NCBI GenBank assembly: GCA_040755155.1
Contig: JBFMBP010000074.1
Location: 1-63,597 of the forward strand
From: Candidatus Omnitrophota bacterium
GTDB taxonomy: Bacteria; Hinthialibacterota; Hinthialibacteria; Hinthialibacterales; Hinthialibacteraceae
DNA length: 63,597 nt
Direction of reading: 5' to 3'
Under the pieces are notes generated by a model. The model ran no database searches. It was not told the origin of the DNA and saw only the letters and a list, made by a program, of their open reading frames with translations. Each line of letters starts with the position of its first letter. The first letter of the stretch is position 1. The position numbers and the translations under genes are program-made. Of the stretch, positions 36,101-42,902 are shown in pieces.

Positions 36101-36765
36101 GGATCGAATCGAAACAAGTTTTCATTCGATCCTACCCAAACCGTTCCATCGCTATCCGCATAGAGCGCACTAATAACCTTGCATAACGGTTCATCGGGCG
36201 ATTGGGGAACATGAATGCATCGCGTACAGGCATTCGTTTCTAAATCAATCCGATTCAAACCCTCGGTGGTTCCCACCCAAAGCGTGCGATTCGGCCCTCC
36301 GATCAGGCAAGTGATATGATTGCCGCTCAACGATCGTTCCGTATTGGGATCGTGGAAATACTGCTCGCATTTCTCTCGCCATTTGTCCAGGCAGTTGAGA
36401 CCATTGCCGGTTCCTATCCAAAGACGATCCCGCTCATCCTCATAAATCGACAACGCATCCGGACTGGAAAGCGAATTGGACTTTTGAGGATCGTATCCGA
36501 AATATTCGAACGAATACCCGTTGTACCGGCACAATCCCTGGCTCGAACCAAACCACATATACCCGGCGCGATCCTGAAAAATTACAGTTTCAGGATTGAA
36601 GGGCAAACCTTCGGCGTACGAATACTGATTGAAGGTCAGAACATCGTCATGGAATGGAACTTCCTGAGAATTCAAATCATGAACCCAGAAGAAAAACAGA
36701 CCAATGCGAAGCCCCCATGTGAAGCCAAACTGTATGAACCGCCAAGGCAATTTTCGTCCGTTCAT
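33157..36765 (-). CDS. Beta-propeller (Reg_prop/Y_Y_Y) sensor histidine kinase with PAS domain
   Basis: Membrane sensor of 1202 residues. A short N-terminal signal/anchor (PWRFIQFGFTWGLRIGLFFF) precedes about 14 Reg_prop blades (repeats such as GYMWFGSSQGLCRYN, GTIWIGLEDQGLNRYD, GKVWIGTENGGLNLYD) forming two periplasmic propellers. A Y_Y_Y domain (YAYRLQGLDKDWVE, SPGHYVFRVKGRNNDGVW) follows, then one membrane helix (WFRLAAALAIVFCIGGGVFL), a PAS domain, and a HisKA_3 helix with phospho-His1012 in GQEIHDSICQTL. The HATPase has NAVKHSQAN and DNGAGF. This is the NarX-like class, suited to the adjacent NarL-type regulator. In Bacteroidetes related sensors detect glycans; whether that holds here is inference. 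No clear ribosome site. Confidence 0.92.
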   Translation of the reverse strand: MNGRKLPWRFIQFGFTWGLRIGLFFFWVHDLNSQEVPFHDDVLTFNQYSYAEGLPFNPETVIFQDRAGYMWFGSSQGLCRYNGYSFEYFGYDPQKSNSLSSPDALSIYEDERDRLWIGTGNGLNCLDKWREKCEQYFHDPNTERSLSGNHITCLIGGPNRTLWVGTTEGLNRIDLETNACTRCIHVPQSPDEPLCKVISALYADSDGTVWVGSNENLFRFDPRSAQFTRVEINETNTIERSLITCILKSRSGKLWIGRYKSGSACLDPGALQVIHYKCKLDDPHEVHRSLYEDKSGILWIATGSGLLRLNPQTGAWARETYRSERLNSLSSGGVLKAGGERSGAVWVATDNKLNRYDPSRFPFRMIKHNPNDSNSMSANSVFSICEDAKGTIWIGLEDQGLNRYDPKTQTFKQYLNDPNDPTSLSYNTVTALCPDPSGKIWVGTHLRGVCLFDPQTERFMRFPWNKDARDPVDGTGLNNDIVRAILVARDGKVWIGTENGGLNLYDPHTKRFSYFQYDPTRENSLCSNDVRSILEDRNGTIWAANSDFGSAGGAGGASRGGLNRFLPETQSFKRYPCTTTPTDRLRQLSGNRVHDLLEDRQGRFWLGANSGIVEFDRERETFSYYSPQAVLRGNDFRSLVESDDGYLWIGTGYSGIVRLNLETKEITQYDISYGMEDLGFRINAGIKTRDGSIYFGCSSGLAVLDGGRIRTNSYAPPTHIQRIQALDNDVPLSHFGDALSIRLPYWKNVLSFEFAALNFTRPLQNQYAYRLQGLDKDWVESGDRRFARYSKISPGHYVFRVKGRNNDGVWNETGESIQIVIDPPFWMTWWFRLAAALAIVFCIGGGVFLQSRHVRADNRRLEKEVRGRTAKIRADRDYLLHIIHTSPVVILGFLEDGTLTFINPAGEKTFCISSNELLGKNWWNIASNGSEREKIESIHRRIANNEFYEREIPLTLPSGRIRTILWSFVNRYDENGRRAEILAFANDITERLENEILKVSGREQRKIGQEIHDSICQTLTGLTFMCSGLLNQKETLPPSHEEMIAKIKDHLYNVTAQSKQLARGLYLHELENRGLAPALKELTTTVQSLFNVRCDFHSEGIVAIDNFEICTHLYRIAQEALSNAVKHSQANRIDLTINADPQKIFLSVRDNGAGFDFQDDSSQRGMGLGIMINRARMISASLTIDAQPGKGTDVRCLLKTNV

Positions 36766-36811
36766 TTTTGTCTGTTGTACGCGTTGATGTTAAACTTCAT
36801 CTTAACTGTTA

Positions 36812-37256
36812 AGCCTCTTGCAAAATTCATTCAGACGCTGTCGAAAAGGACGAAAAACATCGTGGAGATCGCCGCAGTCGTTTCCTCTCGGAGAAAATTG
36901 TTAATCCATTGAGTTTCTCACCTAATTCCGAACAGAGTTTTCCTTCACACTCGCGAAGAACTTCATGAATCGGCTCATCCCTACATCGCCCAAAGCAACA
37001 ATTAGTCGACGGTGAGCGCTGCGATCCCAAACATCAAATTCGCCTTCGCCAACTTCCGAACCCGAACGCGATCTCCTCCAAATTCTTCCTTGAGACGGCC
37101 GAATACCCGTTCGATCATTGTAGCGCTTCTTCGCCGCCGGATACATCTCTTTTTGATTTGTTCGCAACTACAGTTAATTTAAAGAGAGATTTCTATAGAT
37201 CCCTTCACTTCGTTTTTTTAAAAAAAAACTCCTTTCCATCAATTTTGCATGAGGCT
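36812..37256. mobile_element. Internally deleted insertion sequence with 16-bp terminal inverted repeats
   Basis: AGCCTCTTGCAAAATT (36812-36827) and AATTTTGCATGAGGCT (37241-37256) match as inverted repeats at 15 of 16 positions. Between them is a relic of a DDE transposase on the minus strand. At 445 bp it is about a third of a complete element. The same terminal sequence bounds 62712-62863. The rest of the 765-base gap between the kinase gene and the CBM9-like gene (37257-37530) is AT-rich with no gene seen. Confidence 0.75.
37002..37150 (-). pseudogene. C-terminal relic of a DDE transposase
   Basis: From an ATG at 37118 to the stop at 37002 the frame reads MIERVFGRLKEEFGGDRV, then RKLAKANLMFGIAALTVD. 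This is the end of IS4/IS5-superfamily transposases (ERVFGRLK...HLMFG..AL). Just upstream, in another frame, PAAKKRYNDRT is the expected preceding segment, so one frameshift separates them. Everything earlier is missing. Confidence 0.7.
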
Positions 37257-37530
37257 ATAGAGTTTGAATTAATTGGTACGGGTAATGCAGGCATTCGAAT
37301 TGAAATAGAAATTTGATGAAAATATATATGTGACGCAATCGGGGAGTACTCTTGATATTGAAAATAGGTTGATTTATCATTTTTTGAATGAACGCCCCTT
37401 TTATTCGATTATTATGGTTCGGAGCGTAGGGGAAAGTTATTTTATAGATCATCCCCACCCCCTGTTCGCCCGAGAAACTTAATTAACGCCGGAAGGGTGA
37501 TAAATCCCGCCATTTTAAACGAGGTGAAAT

Positions 37531-38511
37531 ATGATCCCAACATTTCGTTTCAACGCATTCGCCAGTTTGACGCTTTTCCTATGTTTAGCGGCGCAGTCTG
37601 TTCTCGCGCAGGAGGGATTCATAGACTGCCGTAAATTTGGGGACAATATCGTAATCAAGATCGATGGCGATCCTTCGGATTGGCCGATCAATCTCTATGG
37701 AAATCCTGCCGAATTGCCCGATATCGATCCCGCCGAGAACATCGGCAATATTGCGGCAAGCAATGCGATCGATCAGGTTCCTCTAAAAACGGGGGATCAT
37801 TTCGTTTATAATTCCAAAAAAGTATTGATCAGTTCGGCGGCTTCGTTGGATACGGAAGGGGAAGGAGATTTTGAAGCGACAACGTATATTGGCTGGGATG
37901 ACACCGGTTTTTATCTATTGAACATTGCTAAGGATAGTTATATCAGTTGGGATGATGGGTATAGCGGAACTCGAGATGCGAGCAATCTGCCTGGTTTTAC
38001 CAACGATGGCATCGAAATATGGTTTGATAACGATAACGACCGGCTTCCTCCCAATATCGATACCGATCAAACCTCCGAATTCGATCTGCAAACCGCCTTT
38101 AATATTGATGCGGCTATCATGAAGGAGGAATTCGATTCGGAAGCCATAATGGCCAACGGATTGCCTCAGGATTTTGCGATCTTCCGCTCCGCGCTCAATA
38201 CCGATGACGATGCAGAAGGCGAAATACTGGCCAAAATCGAGCGCGCAGTCAAACTAGATAGCAAACCTATGCTTGAACATAAAGCCTATGTGCAGGAAAT
38301 CAAATTCCCTTGGGGCGTATTTCCTTCATTCGATAAAGATGAGCCGATCGGCTTCAACATTAACTGGATCGATTTTGACGCAACGAATTTCCAACTCATG
38401 CGATGGTCGCAAGGCAATGAATCGGACGTGCAGTATTTCCGTGAAATGCGTTTTACCTCTAATAATCCTTTAGGGATAGCGGCCTCATTACTTGATTGGT
38501 CTATTTTTTAA
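37531..38511 (+). CDS. Secreted CBM9-like (sugar-binding fold) protein
   Basis: The 326 residues begin with a signal peptide ending AAQSVLAQ. The remainder fits the carbohydrate-binding family 9-like beta-sandwich: IKIDGDPSDWPI near the start, then DFEATTYIGWDDTGFYLLNIAKDSY, TNDGIEIWFDNDNDR in the middle, and AYVQEIKFPWGVF, GFNINWIDFD at the end. Such domains bind glycans or serve as extracellular modules of oxidoreductases. No catalytic domain is attached. GAGGTG precedes the ATG. A 10-bp stem hairpin follows the gene. It stands ahead of the ASPIC/UnbV and TPR genes on the same strand. Confidence 0.75.
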   Translation: MIPTFRFNAFASLTLFLCLAAQSVLAQEGFIDCRKFGDNIVIKIDGDPSDWPINLYGNPAELPDIDPAENIGNIAASNAIDQVPLKTGDHFVYNSKKVLISSAASLDTEGEGDFEATTYIGWDDTGFYLLNIAKDSYISWDDGYSGTRDASNLPGFTNDGIEIWFDNDNDRLPPNIDTDQTSEFDLQTAFNIDAAIMKEEFDSEAIMANGLPQDFAIFRSALNTDDDAEGEILAKIERAVKLDSKPMLEHKAYVQEIKFPWGVFPSFDKDEPIGFNINWIDFDATNFQLMRWSQGNESDVQYFREMRFTSNNPLGIAASLLDWSIF

Positions 38512-38610
38512 AGATTAGGATGTTGATTTTGCAAATGGCATAATGCTTTAGGAAATAGAAGGATCTTTTGATTCTAAGAGTATGTTTATAGTTGTTTTTT
38601 TAAAGCCGAT

Positions 38611-38650
38611 CTCACTCTCCTTCTGTTCTTCAGGGGGAGAGTGAGTCTTT
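38611..38650 (+). terminator. Hairpin after the CBM9-like gene
   Basis: CTCACTCTCC (38611-38620) pairs perfectly with GGAGAGTGAG (38636-38645), followed by TCTTT. The sequence resembles the CCCTC/CTCTCCC intergenic repeat type near 62-63 kb. Confidence 0.5.
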
Positions 38651-38691
38651 GATGCTCCCCCAACCCCCGCGAGAAGAAATTTCCAATCGTT

Positions 38692-40371
38692 ATGAATGGT
38701 AAAATTTCGATAACGCCAGTTTCTTATCTGATTTTTATCCTATTTTTTATCCAAAACACTCGGGCGGATTTATCTAACGGCGATGTTCAATTTACGGATA
38801 TCACGAAAGAAGCCGGCGTTGATTTTCGCCATATCGCCGGAGATCCCCTAAAAAAGAATTTAATCATTGAAGCCAAAGGCGGCGGCATTGCTCTCTTTGA
38901 CGCGGATGGAGACGGATGGCTTGATATTTATTTTGTGAATGGAGGCGTATTGGATAAGAAAATGAACCCTCCGCCAAGAAACCGTCTCTACCGCAATAAT
39001 CGCGACGGCGCGTTTTCCGATATCACCGATGAAGCCGGAGTGGGAGACGCCGGATGGGGAATGGGCTGCGCCGCGGCGGATTACGACAACGATGGAGATG
39101 TCGATCTTTATGTAACCAACTATGGCGATAACCGGTTCTATCGAAACGATGGCAAGGGACATTTTACCGATATTATCGATGAAGCCGGTTGCCAGTCATC
39201 GCTGCTGAGTACGGGTGTTTCCTTTGGCGATTACGATTTGGATGGCTGCCTCGATCTAGTAGTGGCCGATTACCTAGATCTCCACTCGATCGAAAGTACG
39301 CGCGACAAGGATAAAGCGATGTGGCGCGGTTTTTTGGTCTATCCCGGACCGAGAGCCTATAAAGCGCAGGGAATGTCTCTCTTTCATAATAAGGGAGACG
39401 GAACCTTTGAAAATGTTACCCAATCCTCCGGTTTTTCGGCTATTGAACCCGCGTATAGTTTCACGTGCCTGTGGGCGGATGTAAACAATGACCGCTATCC
39501 CGATTTATATGTCTCCAACGACTCCATGCCCAGTTATCTATTAATCAATAAACGCGATGGAACCTTCGAAGAGACCGGTCTCATGGCGGGCATCGCTTAC
39601 AGCGAAGATGGGACGGAAATGGCTTCCATGGGCGCGGCGTATGGCGATATGAATGGGGATTTCGAATGGGATCTTTCGGTAGCCAATTTTTCGGAAGAAC
39701 CGTTTACTGTTCACTTGGGCAATGGGGATGGAACTTTCGCCGACATCACCTATACCAGTACGGTGGGATATAAAACGTACTCCGCTCTGGGTTGGGGAGT
39801 GGAGTGGATGGATGCAGACAACGACGGCGATGAAGACCTTTTCTTTTGCAACGGCCATGTCTATCCGGAAGCCGACAGTCCCGACCTGGACACTTCATTC
39901 GCTCAAAGTCCTATGCTTTATGAGAATATGGGAAACAATAAAATGTCGTTGGTGGAGAAAGGGCTTGGAAATGACTTTTATAAACCCCGCATCGGCCGAG
40001 GCTGCGCGCAGGGCGATTTGGATAATGACGGCGATCTCGATTTAGTGTTGAACAATCTCAGCAGTTCTCCCGCCATTCTTCGCAACGACGGTGGAAACAA
40101 AAACAATTGGCTGCAGCTGGTTTTAGTGGGCGCAAAGTCCAATCGGCAAGCCATCGGCGCAAAAGTTAAGCTTATCTCTGGTACGATCCGCCTGGCGAAA
40201 GGCCTATGGAGCGGTTCCAGTTTTCTGTCGCAAGATAGCGCGGTGGTTCATTTGGGCCTGGGTCGGCAGGAAAAAGCCGATCTTGTCGAAATCGTCTGGC
40301 CGTCGGGAGAAAGCAAAAAATTAGAGAATGTGAAAGCGAATCAACGGATTGTCGTCAAAGAAAACGAATAG
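38692..40371 (+). CDS. Secreted FG-GAP/ASPIC-UnbV repeat protein (CRTAC1-like)
   Basis: The 559-residue exported protein has a signal segment (SYLIFILFFIQNTRA), then FG-GAP/VCBS-type blades with calcium loops such as LFDADGDGWLDIYFVN, DYDNDGDVDLYVTNYGDN, GDYDLDGCLDLVVADY, DADNDGDEDLFFCNGH and DLDNDGDLDLVLNN, forming a seven-bladed propeller. An ASPIC/UnbV domain ends it: NNWLQLVLVGAKSNRQAIGAKVKL, SQDSAVVHLGLGRQEKADLVEIVWPSG. Role usually unknown; calcium-bound adhesion or glycan binding is inferred. The TPR gene starts 26 bases on, a pairing often met in these bacteria. The ribosome site is weak. Confidence 0.9.
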   Translation: MNGKISITPVSYLIFILFFIQNTRADLSNGDVQFTDITKEAGVDFRHIAGDPLKKNLIIEAKGGGIALFDADGDGWLDIYFVNGGVLDKKMNPPPRNRLYRNNRDGAFSDITDEAGVGDAGWGMGCAAADYDNDGDVDLYVTNYGDNRFYRNDGKGHFTDIIDEAGCQSSLLSTGVSFGDYDLDGCLDLVVADYLDLHSIESTRDKDKAMWRGFLVYPGPRAYKAQGMSLFHNKGDGTFENVTQSSGFSAIEPAYSFTCLWADVNNDRYPDLYVSNDSMPSYLLINKRDGTFEETGLMAGIAYSEDGTEMASMGAAYGDMNGDFEWDLSVANFSEEPFTVHLGNGDGTFADITYTSTVGYKTYSALGWGVEWMDADNDGDEDLFFCNGHVYPEADSPDLDTSFAQSPMLYENMGNNKMSLVEKGLGNDFYKPRIGRGCAQGDLDNDGDLDLVLNNLSSSPAILRNDGGNKNNWLQLVLVGAKSNRQAIGAKVKLISGTIRLAKGLWSGSSFLSQDSAVVHLGLGRQEKADLVEIVWPSGESKKLENVKANQRIVVKENE

Positions 40372-40397
40372 GAAAAACGCGCTTTCCGAAGTAACTT

Positions 40398-41720
40398 ATG
40401 ATTAACGCGCCTTGTATCTCGGTTATTTTCATTTTTTTAATTGCGCTTTCCTTCCGGCCTGGCGATGCGGCTGCGCAACAGGAGGGAAATTCCGGCGTTG
40501 ATTATGAATTTCCCAGCGAACCGCTTATTCAAGATCCTCTCTACGCGAAGAAAGAACAACAATTATTCGACGCGATCAAGAAAGAACCGGACAATCCATC
40601 ATGGCTTATCCAATTGGCTCGTCTCTATCAAGTCAGCCGTTACTATGACAAGGCCATTGCGGTTCTAAACGACGCGATCGCCAAACATCCCTCCAATAGT
40701 CAGGCTCATTATTTTCTAGGACAAATTTTGGGCAGTCAGCAACGAAATCCGACGCGCTCCATTGAGGAACTACATGAAGCCATTCGTCTTCAACCCAATA
40801 GAATCGAATATCGCCAGGAACTGGTGGCCGTGTATTACCGCCTGCAACGATTTCCTCCAGCGCTCGAACAGATCGAAGAGATTCTACAGCGCGAACCGGA
40901 CAACATCATGGCGTTATACCGGAAGGCTGTAATTCTGCATATCCAAGGCGTGATTCCAGAGGCGGAGTCGATTCTAGACCGGATGCCCAATGATGAACAT
41001 GCGCGGGTTTTGAAAGCGATCATTGTTCAACAACGGGGTGAAAACGCCAAGCCTTTATTCGAATCGATTCTAAAAGATTATCCAACCAATTTACGCGCGA
41101 GGTACGAGTACGGCAAAGCGATTCTCAGGGAAAAAAAGGTTGCGGAAGCGCAGAAAATTTTCGAAGAGATCATCAATGAAGATCCCTTTTATCAGCACGC
41201 GCAATTCCAACTCATCAAGTTGTACTCTCTCCAGAAGGAGAAACAAAAAGCGGCCTTAGCCAAACAAAGCCTGGATACAATCAATCGGATGGGACGGAAG
41301 GAGCGCAATTTCTACCGCAGTTATTTGCGTCATCATCCCGATACGGCGGAAACGCACTATTCGATGGGCCTCATCTACTTGGAAATTGGGCGAGGCAATT
41401 TAGCCGAGGAAGAATTCTTAAAAACGCTTTCCATGGATGCCAACCACCAAGAAGCGCGCTTTTACCTGGCGCAGATTCAAATGGCCAGCGGGAATTTCGA
41501 TCGAGCGTTGCCTTATTTGCAAGCGCTTCTCAGCCAACAGCCGCAATCGTCTCGTCTCTATGCGTTGATCGCCCAATGCTATCTGGAGATGAAAGACTCC
41601 GCTAACGCCGCGCAATCTCTCCGTAAATCCCTGGAAATTAATCCGCAGGATCCTCTCGCCAACCGCATCCGGGAACTATGGAGCAGGCGCTCTATCCAAT
41701 CCGCAACAAACCCGAATTAA
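40398..41720 (+). CDS. Secreted TPR-repeat protein
   Basis: The 440 residues have a signal peptide (VIFIFLIALSFRPGDAAAQQ) and about nine tetratricopeptide repeats, for example PSWLIQLARLYQVSRYYDKAIAV, SQAHYFLGQILGSQQRNP, TAETHYSMGLIYLEIGRGNLAEEEF, QEARFYLAQIQMASGNFDRAL, SRLYALIAQCYLEMKDSANAAQ. TPRs form a protein-binding superhelix; no enzyme domain is present. The 26-base gap to the ASPIC/UnbV gene suggests an operon and a shared extracytoplasmic complex. No obvious ribosome site is seen, so translation may be coupled. Confidence 0.85.
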   Translation: MINAPCISVIFIFLIALSFRPGDAAAQQEGNSGVDYEFPSEPLIQDPLYAKKEQQLFDAIKKEPDNPSWLIQLARLYQVSRYYDKAIAVLNDAIAKHPSNSQAHYFLGQILGSQQRNPTRSIEELHEAIRLQPNRIEYRQELVAVYYRLQRFPPALEQIEEILQREPDNIMALYRKAVILHIQGVIPEAESILDRMPNDEHARVLKAIIVQQRGENAKPLFESILKDYPTNLRARYEYGKAILREKKVAEAQKIFEEIINEDPFYQHAQFQLIKLYSLQKEKQKAALAKQSLDTINRMGRKERNFYRSYLRHHPDTAETHYSMGLIYLEIGRGNLAEEEFLKTLSMDANHQEARFYLAQIQMASGNFDRALPYLQALLSQQPQSSRLYALIAQCYLEMKDSANAAQSLRKSLEINPQDPLANRIRELWSRRSIQSATNPN

Positions 41721-41810
41721 GACATCCGCGCATTTATTGGAGTTATTTATCAACAGCCTCATGAAGCCTTGAAAATAATTTGGGGATAAAAGTCTCATGA
41801 AAATCGGTGT

Positions 41811-42884
41811 TTATTCGTCATTCGAGCGGTATTTCCGATCGATCTCTTCAAACGCCTCGATATGCGCCAGCATGATTTCCGTAATGGCGGGATCGAAAAA
41901 CGATCCCGCCATGTTGTTGATTTCCTCGGCGGCTTCCCGATGGCTTAGAGAAGGCTTGTAGGGGCGCTTGGAACGAAGAGCGTCGTAAACGTCCGCCAGG
42001 GTGATAATGCGCGCCTCGATAGGAATTTCGTCGCCCTTCAAGCCGCAAGGATAGCCTGCGCCGTTGAAGCGTTCATGGTGGTAGTGAACGATATTGTGAG
42101 CCATGCGAAAGGTTTCGTTGTCGCAGTATTCCAATACCATCATCATCGATTTGGCGCCCACAGTAGTATGGGATTTCATGATTTCGAATTCGTTGGGAGT
42201 AAGGCCGCCGGTTTTCAAGAGGATTCCATCGGGAATGGCTACCTTGCCGATATCGTGCAGCGGCGAAACGATGTAAATGCTTTCTACGAATATGGGCGTG
42301 ACGTCCAGGTAGTTAGGCTGGCCGCATAATAGACGGGCGAGCAAGGCGCAATGTTCGCGAACGCGGTAGAGATGCGATCCCGTCGTAGGATCGCGCGATT
42401 CCGCCAAGCTGGCCAAGGAAAAGATAATCGCCTGATGGGCGTTGAATATTTCCTTCGTGTAGCGTTCGTTGGAATCATTCAAACGATACGATAGGATCTT
42501 GTAAATATTGCGGGAAAAAGATTCGTCCTTTTTCATCCATTCGGAAAAATCCCCTTCGTCCATCATAAGACATAGGGAATTTTTTACGGCTCTCACCGTC
42601 GCTGACCGGCGTTCTAGCGTAATCATGGCCATCTCGCCGAAAACTTCGCCGGGACCGATCCGCTTTAATTCGCGCAAGCCCCGACCCGTCTCCTTGAATA
42701 TGCTGAATTCCCCAGCCGCAACGATATAAAATGCGCCCCCTTTGTCGCCTTCATAGAAGACGATTTCGTCTTTGCGAAAAGATTTTTCACGAAACCGCCC
42801 TGCGGCGAGTTCTATGGTTTCGCGCTTGAAACTGGAAAAAAGGCTGCTTCGATTCAGACAGGAAACGATATCCGTTTTGTTCAT
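41811..42884 (-). CDS. cNMP-binding domain / HD-GYP cyclic-di-GMP phosphodiesterase
   Basis: Cytoplasmic regulator of 357 residues. The N-terminal cyclic-nucleotide-binding fold (about 15-130) has EIVFYEGDKGGAFYIVAAGEF and GEVFGEMAMITLERRSATVRA, the phosphate-binding cassette. An HD-GYP domain (about 150-345) follows with metal-binding HDIGK at 210-214, HHER at 269-272 and GYP at 277-279, then ADVYDALRSKRPYKP. HD-GYP enzymes degrade cyclic di-GMP, so this links a nucleotide signal to turnover of the second messenger. HHExxDGxGYP reads HHERFNGAGYP here, a mild variant. It converges with the TPR gene. Confidence 0.92.
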   Translation of the reverse strand: MNKTDIVSCLNRSSLFSSFKRETIELAAGRFREKSFRKDEIVFYEGDKGGAFYIVAAGEFSIFKETGRGLRELKRIGPGEVFGEMAMITLERRSATVRAVKNSLCLMMDEGDFSEWMKKDESFSRNIYKILSYRLNDSNERYTKEIFNAHQAIIFSLASLAESRDPTTGSHLYRVREHCALLARLLCGQPNYLDVTPIFVESIYIVSPLHDIGKVAIPDGILLKTGGLTPNEFEIMKSHTTVGAKSMMMVLEYCDNETFRMAHNIVHYHHERFNGAGYPCGLKGDEIPIEARIITLADVYDALRSKRPYKPSLSHREAAEEINNMAGSFFDPAITEIMLAHIEAFEEIDRKYRSNDE

Positions 42885-42902
42885 CCTATCACCGCCCTTG
42901 TT

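Noticed and set aside
36922-37167. 81-codon minus-strand frame as a small gene
   Set aside because: It crosses the transposase relic in the wrong frame for most of its length; the meaningful text is in the neighbouring frame.
41755-41810. Possible further copy of the AGCCTC(A/T)TG terminal repeat
   Set aside because: Only about ten bases match (AGCCTCATGAA) and no inverted partner is convincing.
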